Source of the DNA: Kryptolebias marmoratus
Taxonomy: Eukaryota > Chordata > Actinopteri > Cyprinodontiformes > Rivulidae
DNA length: 64,000 nucleotides
NCBI RefSeq assembly: GCF_001649575.2
Contig: NC_051446.1
Location: 20,667,220-20,731,219, forward strand
Reading direction: 5' to 3'
The translations under genes were made by a program, and so were the position numbers. Of the stretch, positions 59,301 through 64,000 are shown in pieces (within the stretch, counting starts at the first letter, position 1; each line of letters begins with the position of its first letter). The notes under the pieces are model-generated. The model searched no databases. It saw nothing but the letters and a program-made list of their open reading frames with translations, and was not told where the DNA came from.

Positions 59301-62300
59301 ACATCTGATTCAAACTGTTGAGTTAATTCTTCAAGGCGTTATCAAGCTCTGCCCGTTAATGATGGAAGCACTCAAATTCTGTCTCTGCAGCTTCTTCAGG
59401 TCTTGTTCTGTCACCCAGTTATTGCAATATGACCCACAGGAGGCTGCATATTAAACTATTTATTGAGGACTAGCCACTGCTCATGATCAAATCAAACCGT
59501 GACACTTTATTATTATTTATCGCTAAATGTTAGATTTTACCCGGATGTGTTGGTCTCCTAAACACTTCAGATTTAGATCAAATGCTCAAATTCCAGCACA
59601 GAAAATATGCAGCTAATGGGATATAGGTTCACTAGGATTATGATAGGCAAAAGCATTTCATTTTTTAAATATTATTTAATAATTACAGAAACTGGATATT
59701 CGGTGGAAAATGCAGAGTTAATGCTGATTAAAAAGATGCCAGCTAGAAAACTAGCTAAAAGTAGCCAAACAGCTAAAAGTAGCAGAAGAGACAAAAAATA
59801 GGGAAAGCTCTCTGAAAATTTTAAATGAGAACAAAGTTGTTTAAAGAATTGAGGATATCTCAGTGTATTTCTGTGAGGAAAATATTTGTAAATAAACATA
59901 AATTAATAGAAAAATATGCGAGGAAGCCTTTCACCTGGGATATGAGGATAAAAAAGGTTGAAACAACCTTTTTTACAATGGCATCAGTAGTAAACAAACC
60001 TGAAAAATGTTCAATTTCACACAATAAAACTAAAACATGCTAATAACCACAGCAATAACAGACAAGTAAAACATGTGATGTGTTTTAAGATGTGTATACC
60101 TTATTTAAAAGAAGTGATTTCCATGTGAAGTCCTATTCAGCCACATTTAAATCTATAATCTCCACATTTCCTTGCATCTCCATCAGTCCATTTTATGGGG
60201 GAAAAAGCTAACGATGCTAACGATGTTAGCTCGTCTTTTCTCTGAAATTACGTTTAGAAAAGTAGATTTCGCGCTCTTTTTGTTTACCCATTTGAATATT
60301 GTTTGGTCTGCCTCCTCGCCTGCTATATTTTACTCCAAAAAAATTAGCGAAAAAGGGAACGAGAAGGTAAAGAATCCACCATATTTAATGGTAACAGTCG
60401 CCATTGCCCCACGGTTCACAAAACACAAGCGCGAGAGAGGGAGACGTCGCGTCACGTTACGTACACTCTCATTGGCTGAACAGAATTAGAAATCAAGTGG
60501 GTGTGGCCAGACACCTGTCAATCACTCGACCCTCTATAAACGTGAATTAAATCTTGCTGCTCTTCTGTTTATGCTGTAAAAATTACACCATTTTGAAAGA
60601 TTTTAAGTTTTTTTGTGACTGTTTGTTGTTCATGCGATTCTATATTCCACCAAAATGTGAAACAATCAGTTTAAAAAATGCTTCTTATCTTTTTAGCCCG
60701 TTTATGCCATACATTTATCCCTGAACGTTGTGTTTTGCTGAATCGGTGATGACATGGAGTGCCCCTGTGTGTGTGTTTCTGTAAGAGAGTCAAATGAACC
60801 TCACCATCTGATCTTTCCTAAATGCCACCTTTGCGTCAGGTTGCGCTGCAGAAGCTGTATAACTTTGCCACCTCCAGCATCTTTGAGACGTGCGTGTCGG
60901 GCAGAATGGTGGCTGAAATGTGCAGAGCTGCGGCGAAGGTACTGCTGACTTTGTCCTGCTTTCTCTTTTAAACACCACAAGCTTGGTTTTGGTTTGTCAT
61001 TCACGGGCCTGAACACTGACCCCCATGAGCTGTCATGTCGTGCTCGAGCATCCAAATGTGTGCTTTGCATGTGTTCACAGTGTCATCCCGCCGAGTCTCT
61101 CCGTCTGTTCGTCCTTCACTGCTGCAGCATCATCTCCCACATCACTGACAGTCAGTACCACACACTGCATACGTAGAACCGTCCTCTGTGTGCAGACGGT
61201 GCTTACATGAAGTTGGTTCCAGGCCCCTAATGAGCTACGAATGGGTTCATTCAAGAGAGATAAATGAAACCTGCAGAAAACTCCTCCGCCTTCATGTTGC
61301 CATGACTCGTTTCTCTCCTTCTGTTTGGCAGAGTTATGAGGCGGTGGTTAGATTAAACCCCGGATCTTAATTTGGCACCAGCCTCGACACTGCAAACAGC
61401 GCAAACTCTTAGTCATTCAGTTCCACAGATGAAAAATATTGTTGAATCTACTCAAAAAAAAAGTGAAAAACTTTACCACACAATTTAATGGATTGGTTTA
61501 ATAATGAAGCAATTATGTTGCTGCAACCGAACATGTTAGGGCTGGCTCAACATAATCTTTTAACTGGCTTTAGTGGAACTAATTTTACTTTTTAAAATTT
61601 TTTTACTTTTTTTGTTCTCTGTAAAACCATTCATCTCTTTCAATAAGAACAATCAGGTTTGTTTTAATTTAGGTTAAACACCTCAGTGAAACCAAAATTT
61701 ATCATGTCAGTATTGTCAATGAAAACAAATTTAAAACAATTGAAAATTTAAATAAACATGGCAAACACTAGCAATAAAGCATGAAATGTCTAGAAATAAA
61801 CTCATATGAGTGTAAAAAAGAAATTTTTTGATAAAATTTTGAAGTATTAGTTAATAATAACAGCTGACGGCTGAAAAACAACTGAGGCTTCTTTAGTTGA
61901 TTAGTGCTCACAGACAGAATAGTCTAGTATGTTAGCATGCTTACTATAGCTATTTTAGCATGAAACGGCTAGTTGTAAACTGTCAAAATGATATGACTGA
62001 CATGACAGACTAACAAAAGCTAATAAAATTTATCTTGAGGGGCAAATAAATATTAAATTCCATAGAAATCTATCCAATAGTTCATAGACAGTGTGGCCTA
62101 AAACTGAAAAAAGACACCAAAATTCAGAGCTGATGGAAATAATACAGTACATAACTCATCTTCTTTATTTGTGTGTGTGCAGATGAGGAGTTGCTGAACG
62201 AGGAAGAGTTGGACAAAGAGCTGTTGTGGAATCTCCAGCTGCTTTCCGAGGTGAGACGACAAACTAAATACGTCAGACTCTTTTTTTTTTTCCTTATTTT

Positions 62301-62937
62301 CATTTGTGCCACGTCTCGAAAGTAGGATTTATTCTCAATATGACCAAAAACATCTGTTTGGCACAATTTTCCAATTACTGCAGCAGCCGTTTGTTTGGTT
62401 TCGTTAAAAGAGTGAGTGAAAATGTGTGGAACAGACTTAGTTTTATCATTTGTAAAATAGGATTATAGTTCAGGCAGTGAAAAAGAAGAAAACTACACCC
62501 AAATGGTATTTTTTTTGCAGCGAGCACGCCTCATTGTCATAAATATCAGAGAGCTTTGTCGTTAACCAGAACATATTGACACTCTTTCACTTTTGTTTTA
62601 TTACTCCTGGGAGCCGAACACGAGGTGGATCGAGCCAGACGCTGTGATTTACTGAAGATCCTCAATATTTAAGGCACAACTCTCCAAAGAATTGCATGTT
62701 CTCACGTATATATGTGTGTGTGTGTGTATTTAGGTAACCCGTGTGGATGGCGAACAGCTGCTGAAATACCAAGGGGAGCTGGAGCGGATCCTGTGTGTGT
62801 GTGTGCGTCTGCGCTGCAAGCAGGCGTACACACTCGCCTGCAGTCTGCTGGAGCACACACTCCGCTCGCTGTCTCTCACGTATCCCACAGAGTACCGCAG
62901 CACCTCGGGAGGCTTTGATGCTGACCTTCCTATTCGG
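47393..62937 (+). CDS. psme4: Proteasome activator complex subunit 4 (PA200), N-terminal 19 exons, gene truncated by window end
   Basis: HEAT-like-repeat protein that caps the 20S proteasome in the nucleus and promotes degradation of acetylated histones (known for mammalian PA200). Exons: 47393-47586, 48819-48959, 51794-51910, 52542-52586, 52707-52856, 53634-53697, 54163-54237, 54361-54483, 54575-54667, 55106-55284, 56314-56400, 56483-56669, 57020-57109, 58721-58785, 59015-59165, 60840-60938, 61081-61150, 62183-62250, 62734-62937. All borders are GT-AG and the frame is open through 734 residues, about 40% of the ~1840 expected. Diagnostic blocks: [11 protein letters not shown] near the start, [116 protein letters not shown]. 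The C-terminal bromodomain-like region and activating tail lie outside the window. The a/b fish paralogue is undecided. Confidence 0.93.
49605..49752 (-). repeat. Dispersed repeat family R, copy 12 (reverse, degraded)
   Basis: GGCTGTGGCGACCATCTTGA and GTGGCTCATTTTGATTTATT...GATAACAGACAAACAC in psme4 intron 2. Confidence 0.55.
51248..51271 (+). repeat. Poly-A tract
   Basis: About 24 A in psme4 intron 2. Confidence 0.85.
51955..52445 (-). repeat. Dispersed repeat family R, copy 13, split by a nested repeat
   Basis: Left part 51955-52085 (AATCTCAGCTACTACCACCC, GGCAGCCATCTTGAATTGG) and right part 52375-52445 (the GTTTTCAGTGAAATG...GGCATTTTGCTGACACTACA end) are one reverse copy interrupted by a different element. 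It lies in psme4 intron 3. Confidence 0.65.
52086..52345 (+). mobile_element. Nested SINE/MITE-like insertion
   Basis: Begins GTCAAGTCAAGTCAAATTTT, then TTCATATAGCAACAAGGCGG and TTCAAAGTCATAAAAACAC, the head of a widespread teleost non-autonomous repeat. It contains three imperfect copies of the 20-nt unit TAAGAGTACTAAAGGCTAAC. It interrupts a family R copy. Confidence 0.55.
52885..53070 (+). repeat. Dispersed repeat family R, copy 14 (forward)
   Basis: TTAGCAAAATATGTCATGAA, GGATGGATTTCAATGAACCT, CTACAACTCAGTCAGTTTTG, CTCAGAGTCATCCTCAACAC in psme4 intron 5. Confidence 0.7.
53708..53731 (+). repeat. (CA)n microsatellite
   Basis: Twelve CA units, 10 nt after the psme4 exon 6 donor. Confidence 0.85.
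54721..54960. mobile_element. MITE-like repeat in psme4 intron 9
   Basis: Starts TTAAAGGGATAGTCTGGTCA, similar to 29780. It then has TAGTCATCACTAGTTGGTAC and GGAGTCTTCCTGCAGGCTAG, which partly recur at 58340-58440. Confidence 0.45.
57405..57759. mobile_element. MITE with long (~130 bp) imperfect terminal inverted repeats
   Basis: The left arm starts CTTTAAAGGAACAGGTCCGA and contains AATATCTTACCTGTCGTAGA, TAGTTT/AGTTTAATTCTGA and GACGAGCTAACGGC. The right arm, read on the minus strand, has CTTTAAGCGATAGTTCAGAT, AAATATCTTACCTGTTGCAG, TAGTTTAATTCTGACTGGAC and TGACGAGCTAACAGC in the same order. The unique centre is ~100 nt. No coding capacity. It lies in psme4 intron 13. Confidence 0.75.
59590..60790. 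other. psme4 intron 15 interior with low-complexity repeats
   Basis: Contains AGCTAAAAGTAGC repeats (59740-59790) and a CpG-rich block with ATTGGCTGA near 60460-60480 that looks promoter-like, but no exon follows it. Confidence 0.4.
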
Positions 62938-64000
62938 GTAAAAACATAAACATATAGACAAACGCCGAAACATCTGCAACGGCACCGACACTGCCAACGA
63001 ATCTGCCTCACTGAGGCCGAAGAATACCCTGAGGGTCAGTTAAACAAACACAGAGTCAGCGAAGAGAAAGCAAATAAAAACAAGCGTTAAAGCAAATATT
63101 CAAACAGCGTTTGACTCTTCTGGCGTTATGATCCGTATCAGTCGGGTTACATATTCTGTTTGCAGCCGTTCAGGCAAGAAGTTTGTTCCTACGTCTGCAG
63201 TTCAGCAAGTGGGGGGGCATTAATCTGTGTCAGAGTCGTTCAAAAAAGTGCTTTCAGTCGCCTGGATTTACGGAGTCATTGATATGATTTGAAGGCAGCA
63301 CGAAGTCTTGATTGTTCAGCAGCATAATAATGAACTCTAAATCAATGTGGAAAAATAGGGAAAGGTTTAAAAAAAACAAGCAAAAGCTCCTGGTCAGAAC
63401 AAACCAAGTGAATTTGTTGTGGAAAGTGGTGTTTCTAACTTTAATTTACAGTTTTCAGCAGACGCAACACGCTGGATTGGTTCTAATGGGGAATGATCCG
63501 CCATTAAAGGTGCTTTACTCGATATTCACAACCAGAGGAGCGAGATTGACAAGAACGCGGGGAAATTTGTCCAGCGAGCAAGACCAAAACCAGACACAGA
63601 CAACAGCTGAAGGTAGGTGTGTTTATTTACAGGTAAATATTATCTATAGTGCGTTCTTCGTGGAGAAGGTCTGGAAAACAAGAGGAACAGGGTGAGTCTC
63701 GGGTACCAATCCTACTATCAGCTGAGCACTGCAAGATGGCTTAATAATTGTTCTTTTGGTCTTACAAGTCCAGGAGGTGTCCAGCGGCGAGGAGGAGATG
63801 AAGGAGGTGTTCAGGTGATCCAGGAGTCGACAAGCCAGTAATCCTGTCCAGGTGAGTATCCAAGTGCCCGAGGTAAGTATCCGTAGCTTCGTGACGTGGC
63901 AAAGAATCTATAAACAAGATGCATAAAGAACGTGGTCACTTAGTTACCAAGCTTGGTTAGAAAACGGTGGCTGCGAATCTAACCCAGGAGGTTCAATGCT
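62938..64000 (+). other. psme4 intron 19 (continues beyond window)
   Basis: The next expected coding block (DWGKPGDLWNLG-like) is not found. 63590-64000 has repeat-like sequence with several AGGTGAGTATCC / AGGTAAGTATCC words, possibly an LTR or other element, not classified. Confidence 0.45.

Noticed and set aside
60380..60540. CpG-rich, CCAAT-like block inside psme4 intron 15 as an internal promoter
   Set aside because: No exon or donor follows on either strand; probably a repeat fragment.
1..64000. tRNA, rRNA, snRNA, CRISPR or bacterial-type operon features
   Set aside because: None recognised; the window is vertebrate chromosomal DNA.

Overview
The window looks like a teleost fish nuclear genome. 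All genes are vertebrate families split by many introns, several of them only 75-130 nt. The intergenic DNA is AT-rich, with CA/GT microsatellites and fish-type repeats: an L2-like and an RTE-like LINE fragment, a Tc1-like remnant, hAT-like MITEs, and one dispersed family in over a dozen pieces. The repeat profile may suggest an Ovalentaria or killifish-like lineage; that is inference. There is a 72-nt run of N at 34706-34777.

Layout. 1-5.8 kb has no gene beyond an L2-like LINE fragment. 5.86-23.2 kb (+) is entpd1 (CD39), reconstructed over nine coding exons (490 aa), with two candidate first exons (TATA-driven exon 1a at 5.9-6.17 kb, non-coding exon 1b ending at 14832). In its last intron a CpG-rich promoter and a short first exon point to an unidentified minus-strand gene. 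24.6-28.1 kb (-) is a three-exon TWIK-type two-pore potassium channel (kcnk1, 352 aa). 29.5-42.7 kb (-) is a trimeric-type thrombospondin closest to THBS2 (19 coding exons, 984 aa, frame closes exactly). Its signal-peptide exon sits 85 nt from the oligomerisation exon, with no exon for the N-terminal laminin-G-like (TSPN) domain. 42.7-47.4 kb is repeat-rich. 47.4-62.9 kb (+) is the first 19 exons (734 aa) of psme4 (PA200), running off the window.

The genes do not form a pathway: ectonucleotidase, potassium leak channel, matrix glycoprotein and proteasome activator. entpd1 and kcnk1 converge, kcnk1 and thbs2 are in tandem, and thbs2 and psme4 diverge.

The most notable observations are the TSPN-less thrombospondin with a long Gly/Ser/Arg linker, a perfect 39-bp hairpin in kcnk1 intron 1, the antisense promoter inside entpd1, in-frame alternative first exons of entpd1, and a dispersed repeat carrying a YY1-like core in most copies. 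Exon boundaries were worked out by hand from splice signals, reading-frame continuity and remembered family sequences; no alignment or transcript data were used.
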